Below are positions 55,097 to 63,723 of a stretch of 64,000 nt of DNA, in pieces. The notes beneath the pieces are model-generated. The model was given only the letters and a program-made list of their open reading frames with translations. It made no database searches and was not told where the DNA came from. Made by a program: the position numbers and the translations under genes. The DNA comes from Kordiimonadaceae bacterium (GTDB lineage: Bacteria; Pseudomonadota; Alphaproteobacteria; Sphingomonadales; Kordiimonadaceae). The DNA is taken from assembly GCA_017640725.1 (NCBI GenBank), contig JAEPQB010000001.1, positions 1,240,001 to 1,304,000 on the forward strand. Direction: 5' to 3'. Positions within the stretch are counted from its first letter, which is position 1. Each line of letters opens with the position of its first letter.

Positions 55097-55975
55097 ATGT
55101 TGATTAAGAGCAAAGGGTTTACGGACAAAGAGCTGGACAGGTTCCGTGCGCTGCAGCGCACGTCTTTTGACATATTGGAAACGATGGCCGCATCCCTAAA
55201 GGAAGGCCAAACGGAAAAAGAAGTAACAAAAGCTTTGGTACGCGCCTACCGCGACGCTGGCGCCTCTTCGTTTTTCCATTTGCCGGTTGCCTTGTTCGGC
55301 GAGCGCACGGCCTTGCCTGGCAAATGGCCGGTTGGCAAGTTTTTCCCAAAGTCCAAATCCCTTGAAAAAGGTGACAGTGTTATTCTCGACGCGGCACCTT
55401 TATTTGATGGCTATCTTGTGGACACGTCCTACAGTTTTTGCTTTGGCGAAGATGCTGTGCACGCGGAGATGATGCAGAATCTTGGCAGCTTCAGAGGCAA
55501 GGTGAAAGACGCGGTGAACGCCGGTGCCACTTTCAAGGAAATCGCCGACGATGTGCTCGCCGACTTCGAATCTTTTGGTTATGAGCCATCCCACACCAAA
55601 CACCCCGGTGAGGTGCTGGGCCACCGCGCGGTCAAGGCCGCAAATCTGCCTTTCACCTGGCGCTTGAATGGGTTTGACGGCCTGTCGCTCACCTGGTTTG
55701 GCATGAAAGACAAGCTTGCTATGTCGGGGCTTGGACGCCGGTCGCCACTGTGGAACAGCTCCAAAGCCTCAATGCACAAGCCACATGACGGCCTGTGGCT
55801 TGTAGAACCCCATGCGGGCCTGGGGCCTGTGGGCGCCAAGTGGGAAGACATTCTTGTGATCGATGGCGGGAAAGCCACTTGGCTTGATGACGAAGTACCC
55901 CACATGTATCAGTGGCAACAAATTGCCGCCGGGGCAGACTATGGCCCAAGGGCGCAAGCGATTGCCGCTGAATAA
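55097..55975 (+). CDS. M24-family metallopeptidase-like protein
   Basis: 292 residues with the pita-bread fold of methionine aminopeptidase/prolidase. Candidate metal ligands: ILDAAPLFDGYLVDTSY (two Asp), LGHRAVKAAN (His), LVEPHAGLG (Glu) and a C-terminal WEDILVIDGG (Glu). The N-terminal creatinase-like domain is missing; the peptidase domain begins almost at once. No signal peptide. Likely cytoplasmic dipeptidase or aminopeptidase. Twenty bases before the next gene. Confidence 0.87.
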   Translation: MLIKSKGFTDKELDRFRALQRTSFDILETMAASLKEGQTEKEVTKALVRAYRDAGASSFFHLPVALFGERTALPGKWPVGKFFPKSKSLEKGDSVILDAAPLFDGYLVDTSYSFCFGEDAVHAEMMQNLGSFRGKVKDAVNAGATFKEIADDVLADFESFGYEPSHTKHPGEVLGHRAVKAANLPFTWRLNGFDGLSLTWFGMKDKLAMSGLGRRSPLWNSSKASMHKPHDGLWLVEPHAGLGPVGAKWEDILVIDGGKATWLDDEVPHMYQWQQIAAGADYGPRAQAIAAE

Positions 55976-55995
55976 AAAACATATGAGGAATTCTC

Positions 55996-56637
55996 ATGTC
56001 CGCACCTGCGCAGTCCCGTCAATGGGTTGGCCGCACATTTTTTGAAAGTGCCCTGATTGTTGTCGGCATTATCCTTGGCTTCATTGTCAACGAGTGGCGC
56101 GAGGACCTGCAGCTGGAGCAGAAAGCGGACCTGGCGATGGACCGCATTCTGCAGGAGCTTGAGCTAAACCGTGAGGCGGTCGCGGGTGTCCTGCCATATC
56201 ATGAGCAGATTGCTGGCGACCTGAAAGCCTTGCTCGAAAACCCTCCACAAAAGCCATTGATGGACACGTTTTTACAAGAGGTAGCACCAAACGGTGTGGG
56301 TGATCTGCTGTTACTGGATACCGCCTGGAAAACTGCCAATGGCCGAGACTCGCTCGCCCCGTTTGATTTTTCAGCTGTGCAACAATTGGCCGACGTTTAC
56401 GACCTTGCCGAAACCGGACCGCAAACCAGCTGGACCATGATCATCACTTTCTTCGCTGACAAAGAAATGTATGCACCGGACGTGGACGGTATTTTGCTGC
56501 GTCGCATGTCTTTCGCCTATGACACGCTTGTCATGCAGGAAAAAGCTTTGCTGCAGCGCTATGACTGGGTGATCAAAGAGATCAGAGAATGGGACAAACC
56601 AACCGAGCCTTCTGCGGCTGCATCAACAGAAGGCTGA
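55996..56637 (+). CDS. single-span membrane protein of unknown function
   Basis: 213 residues. One N-terminal TM (ALIVVGIILGFIVNEWRED), then a long soluble region rich in helices (ELELNREAVAGVLPYHEQIA; VMQEKALLQRYDWVIKEIRE) facing the cytoplasm or periplasm. The TM-NEWRE arrangement recurs in uncharacterised proteins of marine proteobacteria. Follows the M24 gene by 20 bases; convergent with the acylase gene. Confidence 0.72.
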   Translation: MSAPAQSRQWVGRTFFESALIVVGIILGFIVNEWREDLQLEQKADLAMDRILQELELNREAVAGVLPYHEQIAGDLKALLENPPQKPLMDTFLQEVAPNGVGDLLLLDTAWKTANGRDSLAPFDFSAVQQLADVYDLAETGPQTSWTMIITFFADKEMYAPDVDGILLRRMSFAYDTLVMQEKALLQRYDWVIKEIREWDKPTEPSAAASTEG

Positions 56638-56656
56638 GTGTATGCGTGCCGCCGTT

Positions 56657-58849
56657 TTACTGGCGTGCACCGGGTTTGTAGGTTTCTTCGGCAACCGCCT
56701 CGATATCTTCCGGATAGAAATAGACCGGGCGGAATTCACCGCGTGCATATAGCTCGATCTGGTCGTCAAAATGCGGTGAGCTTGGATCGCCGCTTTGGCC
56801 GCCAGCTGTAATCGCAAGGGCCTGCACTTTTTCGCCAAACTCCACAACCGCCACAAAGCTGTTGCCGCGCGTGCCATAGGTTTTCTTGGTGCCATTGAAC
56901 GTGCGCTGACCGTATGCCGCGAGCGAGCCCCAACGTGCCGATGGGAACTTCACTGCCGTGGAGGGCTGCTCGTCATCAAATGGCTGAACAATGTCGCCCG
57001 TCAGGCGCTGGTATCGGTTGATCTCGCCAAACGGCAATTGCCATGTTCCAAAGTCTTCTTCGAGCTTTGCAACCGCCTCAGAGAAAAGCGGCAGGCCGCG
57101 CGCATCCGCAACTTCAGCAATATATTGATCGTAAGAGATGCCGCGGGCACGGAAACTGGCAACACCGGTCCGGTCATCAAAGGCAGAACGCCAAACCCGC
57201 TCTGCCCACACGGTGGCGAGTGTGGTTTCCACACTGTCGACCCCCGCATTTTTGTCCCAATCCCTAAGCATCGCGATCTGCTCACTGATACCGGATGTGC
57301 GACTGTCATCGCCGTTGAGGGCATCATAATCGGCGAACAAAATTGGCAGCAATACATCAAACGCGGCCAGATACGGGTCATAGGCTGCATCGATTAGGGT
57401 TTGCAGGGTGAAATCCTTTTTGTCTTTCAGGACCCGCACTGCGTTAATGCCGCGATAGTTTTCAGGAAACGTTGCCATATAGGCCGGGAAATCTTCCGCC
57501 TTGGGGCTCGCCTCCCCAATCACACTGAAGGGCGTGTTGTTGGTATTCTGGAGCCATCCGGTTGCCGGATTGAGGATGCCCACAGTTTCCTCAACGGTGT
57601 GCAGGCGCCCCCATTCGGTTGCCGGGTTCGAGCCATCAACTGGTTTGGACCAATCAAACGATGTGTCCCGCACCGGGATGTGGTTGGCGTGGAAATAGGC
57701 AATGTTGCCACCACTGTCTGCATACACAGTGTTGTTGGAGCTGTTGGTGTGCAGGCGCATGGTCTCGAGGAAACTGGCGTAATCCGTCGATTTGGTGCGC
57801 AAATAGCTTTGCATCAGTGCGTCTTGCGGCCTGTTCATCAGCTGGATGGACTGCCAAGTTCCACCCTCACCAGCGATAATTGGTCCATGATGGCTGTGAT
57901 ACACGCGGAAGGTTTTCTCCACTGCACCATTGTCGGTTTTGTAGGAAAGCGTGATGTCGCTTTCCTTCAGCTGACGCTGCTCTCCGCCATACTGATAATA
58001 AATGCCGTCATCTTTTTTGATGATGGTCTCATTATACCAATCGATGGTGTCGGCCCCTGACGAGGTGTGCATCCAACCGGTGTTTTCATTAAAGCCCTGA
58101 TAGATGAAAAACTGGCCCCAGGTGACGGCACCGTAAGCATTTAACCCCTCATCCGAACGCACATGCATTTCCGCGCGGAAGTAAAAGCTTGTGTGCGGGT
58201 TGATGAGCAGTAGCGCATTGCCGGTGGCGGAGTTTGACGGTGCGATCGCAAACCCGTTTGAGCCCGTGGGCTCCAGCGGCATCAGCTCTTTTTTTGAGGC
58301 CAGCTGCTCGGCTGGCGCGCCGCCATAAAAGGCTTCCAGGTCTCGCAGGTTAACCCGCTCAATATCACCGCCAATACTGCCTTCGCTGAATGTCAGTGCC
58401 ATCCAGGGCTCGAACCGTGTCAGTACCTTGGGCTGCACCTCGGGGTGAGTGTGCAGGTAATAGTTCAGGCCGTCCGCCCACGCGTTCATCAGCTTCTTGA
58501 GCCACTCTGGGCTGGCGTCATATTCGGAGCGCATCACGTCGGGGTCGATAAACATGCGCATGCGCAGGTCCTGATAAAGCTTGGCTTCGCCTTCAGCCTC
58601 TGCGGCGCGGCCCATCGCGGTCAGGAAATTCATCTCTACGCGGTTAAAGTCATCTTCGGCCTGCGCAACCATCATGCCAAACACAGCATCCGCGTCTGTT
58701 GGGCCATACACATGGGGTATGCCCCATTTGTCGCGCGTTATGGTCACGCGGTCGGCAGTTGCCTGCCAGCGATCAAGCTCGCTTACCGTTGATGCACCAT
58801 TACTGCATGACGCCAGGACCAACAAAAGCCCAACAAGAAAAATACGCAC
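56657..58849 (-). CDS. penicillin-acylase-family lipoprotein
   Basis: 730 residues, Ntn hydrolase. Lipobox LVLASC at ~15. N-terminal (alpha) part with ITRDKWGIPHVYGPTDADAV, then the cleavage site before Ser197 in TGSNGFAIAPSNSATGN, the catalytic serine of the mature beta chain. It continues with LLINPHTSFYF and NTGWMHTSSGADTIDWY. Substrates of the family include acyl-homoserine lactones, penicillins and other N-acyl compounds; which applies here is unknown. Confidence 0.9.
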   Translation of the reverse strand: MRIFLVGLLLVLASCSNGASTVSELDRWQATADRVTITRDKWGIPHVYGPTDADAVFGMMVAQAEDDFNRVEMNFLTAMGRAAEAEGEAKLYQDLRMRMFIDPDVMRSEYDASPEWLKKLMNAWADGLNYYLHTHPEVQPKVLTRFEPWMALTFSEGSIGGDIERVNLRDLEAFYGGAPAEQLASKKELMPLEPTGSNGFAIAPSNSATGNALLLINPHTSFYFRAEMHVRSDEGLNAYGAVTWGQFFIYQGFNENTGWMHTSSGADTIDWYNETIIKKDDGIYYQYGGEQRQLKESDITLSYKTDNGAVEKTFRVYHSHHGPIIAGEGGTWQSIQLMNRPQDALMQSYLRTKSTDYASFLETMRLHTNSSNNTVYADSGGNIAYFHANHIPVRDTSFDWSKPVDGSNPATEWGRLHTVEETVGILNPATGWLQNTNNTPFSVIGEASPKAEDFPAYMATFPENYRGINAVRVLKDKKDFTLQTLIDAAYDPYLAAFDVLLPILFADYDALNGDDSRTSGISEQIAMLRDWDKNAGVDSVETTLATVWAERVWRSAFDDRTGVASFRARGISYDQYIAEVADARGLPLFSEAVAKLEEDFGTWQLPFGEINRYQRLTGDIVQPFDDEQPSTAVKFPSARWGSLAAYGQRTFNGTKKTYGTRGNSFVAVVEFGEKVQALAITAGGQSGDPSSPHFDDQIELYARGEFRPVYFYPEDIEAVAEETYKPGARQ

Positions 58850-58922
58850 GAGACGGCCCCCACCTTATGGAAAAAACTGGGCGCATCTTAGGGAGGGGCA
58901 GGTAGGCTGTAAAGGGCGCTGG

Positions 58923-59291
58923 TTAGTCGTTTTGCAGCCACGCAAAAGCCTCTTCAAGCGTATCAAAGATGCCCAGCTCGCGCTTAATAGATTGGCTGGC
59001 GTAGACCCTGAAAGCCTCCAGCAGCATCCGGTCAAACTTTGATTTGCCCACCAGGGCCGCGCGCGCACCCGGCCCCCGAATGTGGGAATAACGGCTGCCC
59101 CGCTCGGATATTTCCAAAAATTGTGTCGCCATGAACCCGGACAAGTCCGCTGCGGTGAGGTCCCAGACGGTGTGTTTCACCTTGTGCGAGGCAAAAAGCC
59201 GGTCCAACGCTTCGGTGCCGTCTTTGATGCTGAAAGGCCCGACAGGCGCAAAGATGGCAATATCACCATGGATTTGGAATGGGATCTTGAT
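58923..59291 (-). CDS. SpoIIAA/STAS-like small protein, apparent ATC start
   Basis: 122 residues if read from an ATC at 59291, preceded by CAGGG eight bases upstream. The only conventional start, TTG at 59207, would remove the first strand (IPFQIHGDIAIFAPVGPFSI), which clearly continues the domain. The rest, ALDRLFASHKVKHTVWDLTA, and IFDTLEEAFAWLQND resembles the SpoIIAA-like/STAS fold seen in orphan bacterial proteins. Function unknown. No in-frame ATG or GTG exists before the upstream stop near 59349. Confidence 0.6.
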   Translation of the reverse strand: MKIPFQIHGDIAIFAPVGPFSIKDGTEALDRLFASHKVKHTVWDLTAADLSGFMATQFLEISERGSRYSHIRGPGARAALVGKSKFDRMLLEAFRVYASQSIKRELGIFDTLEEAFAWLQND

Positions 59292-59579
59292 GGAAAAAAC
59301 CCTGCTATTGCGACACTTCCCCTTATATGCCCGTCGGGCGCAAGTGGATCATCACACATTGCTTCCCGTTTTGGTTGCTCTTTGCAATTTTGCCCCACTT
59401 AGTGCAAGCAACCGGCGGGGTAAGCGCGGAATCGAACCTGAGAGGGTTGATGGACGGACTGGATATAAGCGGAGCCGGAACACTGCAGAGCGGCGAGAGC
59501 CTGGGTGCAACCAGCCATTGGGGAATGGGGTGTCGTGGAAAGTGAAGCGCCCAGCCGAACTGCACACTGATGGTTTTGT
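59292..59579. other. gene-free interval
   Basis: 288 bases between the small STAS-like gene and the hydroxylase gene, both on the minus strand. Short open frames occur on both strands but none has convincing protein character. A GGTTCGATTCC string near 59427-59437 (minus strand) mimics a tRNA T-loop without pairing arms. No terminator seen. Confidence 0.5.
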
Positions 59580-60401
59580 TCAGTCAGGCTGGTGTCCCGG
59601 CGGGCCAAACACTTGCGCCACCGCAGACCTTATGTTTTTTGCGTGGCGTACGCCCACAATGGTGTCTCTGATGTCGTGAAACGCGATGACAAAAGGGTTG
59701 TAACTCTCAATGTTTTTCGTCAGGCCGTAACGCACAGGCTCCATCTCGTCTTGAAAGGTGCCAAACAATCGGTCCCAAATGATCAGGAAATTTGCATAGT
59801 TTTTGTCAATGTAGATGGGATTGGAGCCATGATGCACACGGTGGTGCGCGGGCGAAACAAACACCCATTCAAACACGCCAAGCCGCCCGATTTGTTCTGT
59901 GTGGGTCCAAAACCCATAAATGGTGAGAAACGCCCCAACCGTCATAATTGCGAGCGGATCAAAACCCAAAAGCGGCAACGGCCAATAAAATACGGGCTTA
60001 ACAAGGGGGGCAAGCCACGGCTGCCGCAGCGCTGTGCCAAAATTCATAAGTTCACTTGAATGATGGCTGACGTGAACAGTCCAGAATATTCGGATGCGAT
60101 GGGATGCGCGGTGAAACCAGTAAAAGACAAAGTCAATCGCAACAGCTGTTATCAGCAGACCCAACAGGCTGTTGGGCACGGTAAAAATCCGGAATTCATA
60201 GAGCCATAGGTAAAAGCCTAAAATGGCGCCACGGGTTAATAGCTGCACAGCAATATTGCCGGCGAGCTGCGACATGCTACCCGCAAAGTCTTTGAGCTCG
60301 TAGGCTTGCCGCCCTCGCCAGACTGACCATCCAGCTTCCAGCAAAATAATCAGGGCAAACACCGGCAACGCCCATGCTCTCGAATCGTCAAATAATTCCA
60401 T
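59580..60401 (-). CDS. sterol desaturase/fatty acid hydroxylase-family membrane protein
   Basis: 273 residues from the ATG at 60401. Several TM helices. The three histidine clusters that hold the di-iron centre are present: HRASH, HVSHH and HHRVHH. Substrate may be a fatty acid, carotenoid or sterol-like lipid. Start and the stop of the preceding gene overlap as TAATG, so the two genes are translationally coupled. Confidence 0.9.
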   Translation of the reverse strand: MELFDDSRAWALPVFALIILLEAGWSVWRGRQAYELKDFAGSMSQLAGNIAVQLLTRGAILGFYLWLYEFRIFTVPNSLLGLLITAVAIDFVFYWFHRASHRIRIFWTVHVSHHSSELMNFGTALRQPWLAPLVKPVFYWPLPLLGFDPLAIMTVGAFLTIYGFWTHTEQIGRLGVFEWVFVSPAHHRVHHGSNPIYIDKNYANFLIIWDRLFGTFQDEMEPVRYGLTKNIESYNPFVIAFHDIRDTIVGVRHAKNIRSAVAQVFGPPGHQPD

Positions 60402-61573
60402 TATTGCTGTGCCAAATAAGCATCGCCCTGCAGGCGCACCATTTCCACGAGGTCGCCGAGCACAAGGCTTACATCCACCAGGTGCAGGCCCCATTCGGCG
60501 TATAACTCACCATCGATAACGAGGTCACCGCCAATATCATCTGTGCGAGGGTCATCTGGATCAGCATTCACGCTAACCGCGAAATAAGAGGCGCCACCTG
60601 ACTGCACGCACTCACCCGACACAAGGCCCGGCAGCCGCACGAAGGCGGTGTCGACGTTTGGGTGTTGCTCGCTCCAACGGATACTGTTTTTCGCGCTCGC
60701 TGTCCGGTCGCCAATAAGCTTGCGCGATGGCACCAGCGCATCGAGCTCTGTTATGCCACCACCAGGTGCGGCGGGATTAACACAAGCATTGGTTTGGCCC
60801 TCGGGCGCAAACCCATATCGCCCGCCTGCTGGTGGCGGGTTTGTTGCCCTGAAAGACACAAGGCCCGTAACACAGCCTATTTCATCACGCGCTGAACAAA
60901 GCGGCATATGGTCAAAGGTGCCGCCGACCCGTGCGCCGCTTGTCACGGGCATTTGCGCACCCAGAATATGGACACCGATAATCTGGTCCTCGATCGCTTG
61001 GTCTTCGATGTGGCGCTGAACGAGCGTGCCGAGGCGGTAGCTTCCCTGCGAATGACCAAGAAGAACAACGCCGCGGCCTTCATTGTAATTTTGCAGGTAA
61101 TAATCCCAGGCTGCTTTCACGTCTGCGTCCGCCATCGGAATATCGCGGTCCATTTTGAAAGATGTCGCATCTGAAGCAAGCGCCGTCAGCGTGACTTGCC
61201 GGTAAACCGGCGCGAACAAACGGCACACCGCACCAAATCGCGCAAACTGAATTTGCGCGACGCCGTTTTCCTGAATGTCCACATCCCAGTCACTGTTGCC
61301 GGAAAGGTCAGTGGAAACCGTGGGGTATACATAAAAGCAATCAAATGGAGCGTTTGGGTTCGGCGTAAATGGCTCAAGGGTCGCAGACCCATCTGCCGCA
61401 ATGACAGTGGCAGACCAATCGCCAGTGCAGGCATCGTCCCGGTCCGGCAAGCAAAGCCATTTATCGCCGCTGGCATATATGTTTTCGCCTGTATCCGGGT
61501 CAATGGCGGGGTCGGTGGGTCCCGAACACGCCGCCGCAAACAGAAACATCAGTCCGATCAATACTGTGCGCAT
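60401..61573 (-). CDS. DUF3089 lipoprotein, alpha/beta hydrolase-like
   Basis: 390 residues from the ATG at 61573 (MRTVLIGLMFLFAAACSG), lipobox near residue 16. DUF3089 pattern: DCFYVYPTVS, RLFAPVYRQ, nucleophile-type elbow LLGHSQGS and a late histidine region (WGLHLVDVS). Probably a secreted esterase or lipase-like protein anchored in the membrane. Coupled to the hydroxylase gene downstream, which suggests work on the same lipid. Confidence 0.87.
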   Translation of the reverse strand: MRTVLIGLMFLFAAACSGPTDPAIDPDTGENIYASGDKWLCLPDRDDACTGDWSATVIAADGSATLEPFTPNPNAPFDCFYVYPTVSTDLSGNSDWDVDIQENGVAQIQFARFGAVCRLFAPVYRQVTLTALASDATSFKMDRDIPMADADVKAAWDYYLQNYNEGRGVVLLGHSQGSYRLGTLVQRHIEDQAIEDQIIGVHILGAQMPVTSGARVGGTFDHMPLCSARDEIGCVTGLVSFRATNPPPAGGRYGFAPEGQTNACVNPAAPGGGITELDALVPSRKLIGDRTASAKNSIRWSEQHPNVDTAFVRLPGLVSGECVQSGGASYFAVSVNADPDDPRTDDIGGDLVIDGELYAEWGLHLVDVSLVLGDLVEMVRLQGDAYLAQQ

Positions 61574-61636
61574 AACCCTCTCCCCAGAGACGCGTTGATA
61601 CATCATGACCTAGAGTAAAATGCTCTCGCGGCGAGC

Positions 61637-62323
61637 CTATTGGTGCCCCAAGCCACCAATAGCGAGAAAAACTTCCTTTTCAATCAATTCGGCAATGGAC
61701 CGATTGATGATGGGCAACAAGTCGGCCCTCGATTTATGGACCCTGACAGACAATGGATGTTTGGCAACAAGCGGGCCCATGACCAGGTCCCGTTTTTGAT
61801 TGATTTGCCTTTCCTGGAAAACCAGGTCGCCGATAAAACCAACATCGGCACGGCCCTTTTCAACAAGCTGCAGCATTGCATCCCAGTTTTGAACGGGCAA
61901 CACCTCGCCAAAATGAGGGCTGAGCTCATATTTGAACCCCAGCACGGTTGCCACTCGATACTCTGCAAGGTCCGCAGGGTCTTGAATTGAGACTGCCCTT
62001 TCAGCACTGAAAATATAACGGTTATGACTGGTGAAGAAGGGCACCGACCACAGCTGCACACGTTCTTCTTCTGGTCTGGTACGCCACTGGGGCATGGCAC
62101 AGCAATCGATGACAATTGTGCCTTGTTCAAAAAGGCGCCGTTTTCGCTCAGGCGGGAATGATTCGATCGAAACATCTAAATCGGCGTTTTTCAAAATGGC
62201 TGCGAACATCTCTTGCAGGATTCGCGATTCGCCGTCACCGACAAGAATGGGTTCGGCTTTCAGGGGCAATGAAACCAACGCCAGCATGGCGGCCAGAAGC
62301 AAAGTCATCGACTTGATGGTCAT
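61637..62323 (-). CDS. orphan periplasmic binding protein, tandem copy 2
   Basis: 228 residues from the ATG at 62323, with AAGGAGG six bases upstream. Signal peptide (MTLLLAAMLALVSLPLKA). SBP_bac_3-like lobes: ILQEMFAAILKNADLDVSIE, IVIDCCAMPQWR, VEKGRADVGFIGDLVFQERQ. The DCC pair is shared with its upstream neighbour, a clear paralog. No importer membrane genes are near, so it may serve sensing or a non-transport role. Confidence 0.82.
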   Translation of the reverse strand: MTIKSMTLLLAAMLALVSLPLKAEPILVGDGESRILQEMFAAILKNADLDVSIESFPPERKRRLFEQGTIVIDCCAMPQWRTRPEEERVQLWSVPFFTSHNRYIFSAERAVSIQDPADLAEYRVATVLGFKYELSPHFGEVLPVQNWDAMLQLVEKGRADVGFIGDLVFQERQINQKRDLVMGPLVAKHPLSVRVHKSRADLLPIINRSIAELIEKEVFLAIGGLGHQ

Positions 62324-62457
62324 TGTCAGCCTCCTTGCGCAGGCCCCCACAACCAGAATAGCTGGTGCGTAAGTGTTTACAAGAACATTTCTTGATAGCG
62401 CCGCAATTGAGTGATGGTTTGGCCGGCCAACTGATGCTGGGAATTGCTCAGTATTCC

Positions 62458-63144
62458 TCATTCCGGCACCAAATTGGCAATCGTCAGAAAAGCCTTTTGC
62501 GCTTTGAGGTCCAAAATGGACTGATTGATGACCGGCAATAGATCTGCGCGCGACCGGTGCACCCTAATTGACAGCGCCTGCTCGTCAGCAACCTCGATCA
62601 GCTGCAAAGTCCGCCTTTTGTTCAGCTGCTTTTCCTGAAAAATAACCTCACCAATAATGCCGATGTCAGCTCTTTTCTTTTCAATCAGCTGCAGCACGGC
62701 GTCCCAGCCCCGCCCGGGCACCGCCATGCCAAAATGGGGGCTGTGTGCATACTCAAAGCCGTGCACCACAGCGACACGATACTGCTTTAAGTCCTCTGGT
62801 TGGATGATTGTAATTGTCGAATCTTCATGAACAACAAAGCGGTCACGGTTGATAAAAAAGGGTGTGGACCAAAGTTGAACCGCCAGCTCTTCCTCGCGCT
62901 GCCGCCATGCCTCCATAGAACAGCAATCCAGGACCACTCTGCCCTGTGCAAACATGCGGCGGCGTCTCTCTGGCGGCGCCGCGATGAGTTTGGTTTCAAG
63001 GCCAGTATTTTCCAGGATGGCTGCAAACATTTCGCGAAAAAGGGGAGAATCACCGCCGCCCGCAGGAACCGGGTCGGCTGACACAGTGCCAGACATCAAA
63101 ACCAGGCTTGCAGCAAAGCCAATTATGACAGTTCTAATTGCGAT
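62458..63144 (-). CDS. orphan periplasmic binding protein, tandem copy 1, apparent ATC start
   Basis: 228 residues if read from ATC at 63144, which lies seven bases after GGGAGG. The alternative TTG at 63099 cuts the signal peptide (IIGFAASLVLMSGTVSA) in half and has no ribosome binding site. The paralog downstream has AAGGAGG-N6-ATG at the equivalent place. Domain motifs match: LFREMFAAILENTGL, VVLDCCSMEAWR, IEKKRADIGIIGEVIFQEKQ. Function as for the paralog: orphan ligand binding in the periplasm. Confidence 0.75.
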   Translation of the reverse strand: MAIRTVIIGFAASLVLMSGTVSADPVPAGGGDSPLFREMFAAILENTGLETKLIAAPPERRRRMFAQGRVVLDCCSMEAWRQREEELAVQLWSTPFFINRDRFVVHEDSTITIIQPEDLKQYRVAVVHGFEYAHSPHFGMAVPGRGWDAVLQLIEKKRADIGIIGEVIFQEKQLNKRRTLQLIEVADEQALSIRVHRSRADLLPVINQSILDLKAQKAFLTIANLVPE

Positions 63145-63207
63145 TTCGCAGCCTCCCGCCAGTATGAACTGTGCAAGAAGCGTATCATTGGAGTCTTAAC
63201 AAAGGGA

Positions 63208-63648
63208 TTACGCCCGTTCCTCACCCAGCGCCTCTGTTAGGGATGAAAGCAAGCGCCCCAATTCTCTCACATCCGAGGGCCCCATCGCCTTATCGATACG
63301 GTCGTTTATTCGGGAAAAAGGGTCTGAAACTGCCGCCAACGCTTTACGGCCACTTTCTGTAAGGCCCAGCGACCAGGCGCGCGCATCGGCTTTGCTGCGC
63401 TCTCGAACAATCAACTCGCGGTTAATCAGTTTTCGGATCATCGCTGTCAGGGCGCTTTCGTTGAGGCCCAAGGCGAGTGCAACAGTGCGCTGGGTTGCGC
63501 CTTCTTCAGCATAAATCGCAACCAATACAGCCGACTGGGCCGTTGTGAGGTCTGCCGCTACCAGCAGGGCAGCATCCGCTCTCTTTTTAAAAGCATGGGC
63601 AGCTTTTTGTAGCGCCATATAGAGCCTGACATCGCCAGCAGCCGACAT
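63208..63648 (-). CDS. MarR-family transcriptional regulator
   Basis: 146 residues from the ATG at 63648 with AGGGAGA upstream. Winged helix with TTAQSAVLVAIYAEEGATQR, LALGLNESALTAMIRKL (recognition helix) and the wing RERSKADARAWSLGLT. Divergent from an amidohydrolase gene and next to a perfect palindrome, the likely operator for both. MarR proteins are usually repressors released by small aromatic or phenolic ligands. Confidence 0.9.
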   Translation of the reverse strand: MSAAGDVRLYMALQKAAHAFKKRADAALLVAADLTTAQSAVLVAIYAEEGATQRTVALALGLNESALTAMIRKLINRELIVRERSKADARAWSLGLTESGRKALAAVSDPFSRINDRIDKAMGPSDVRELGRLLSSLTEALGEERA

Positions 63649-63691
63649 AATTTTCTCCCTAGTCTTGCCTTCCGCAGAGTTTGCACCATAA

Positions 63692-63709
63692 TACTTCACT
63701 AGTGAAGTA
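63692..63709. promoter_or_regulatory. perfect 18-bp palindrome, MarR operator candidate
   Basis: TACTTCACTAGTGAAGTA, identical to its reverse complement, in the 75-base space between the divergent marR-type and amidohydrolase genes, ending just before the AGGAGG of the latter. Confidence 0.85.
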
Positions 63710-63723
63710 AAAAGGAGGCAGAT

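Noticed and set aside
59420-59440. T-loop-like GGTTCGATTCC suggesting a tRNA on the minus strand
   Set aside because: The flanking T-stem does not pair, and no acceptor stem or anticodon arm can be formed.
59327-59545. 72-codon plus-strand open frame with a hydrophobic start
   Set aside because: No ribosome binding site, implausible C-terminal half, overlaps the region upstream of the STAS-like gene.
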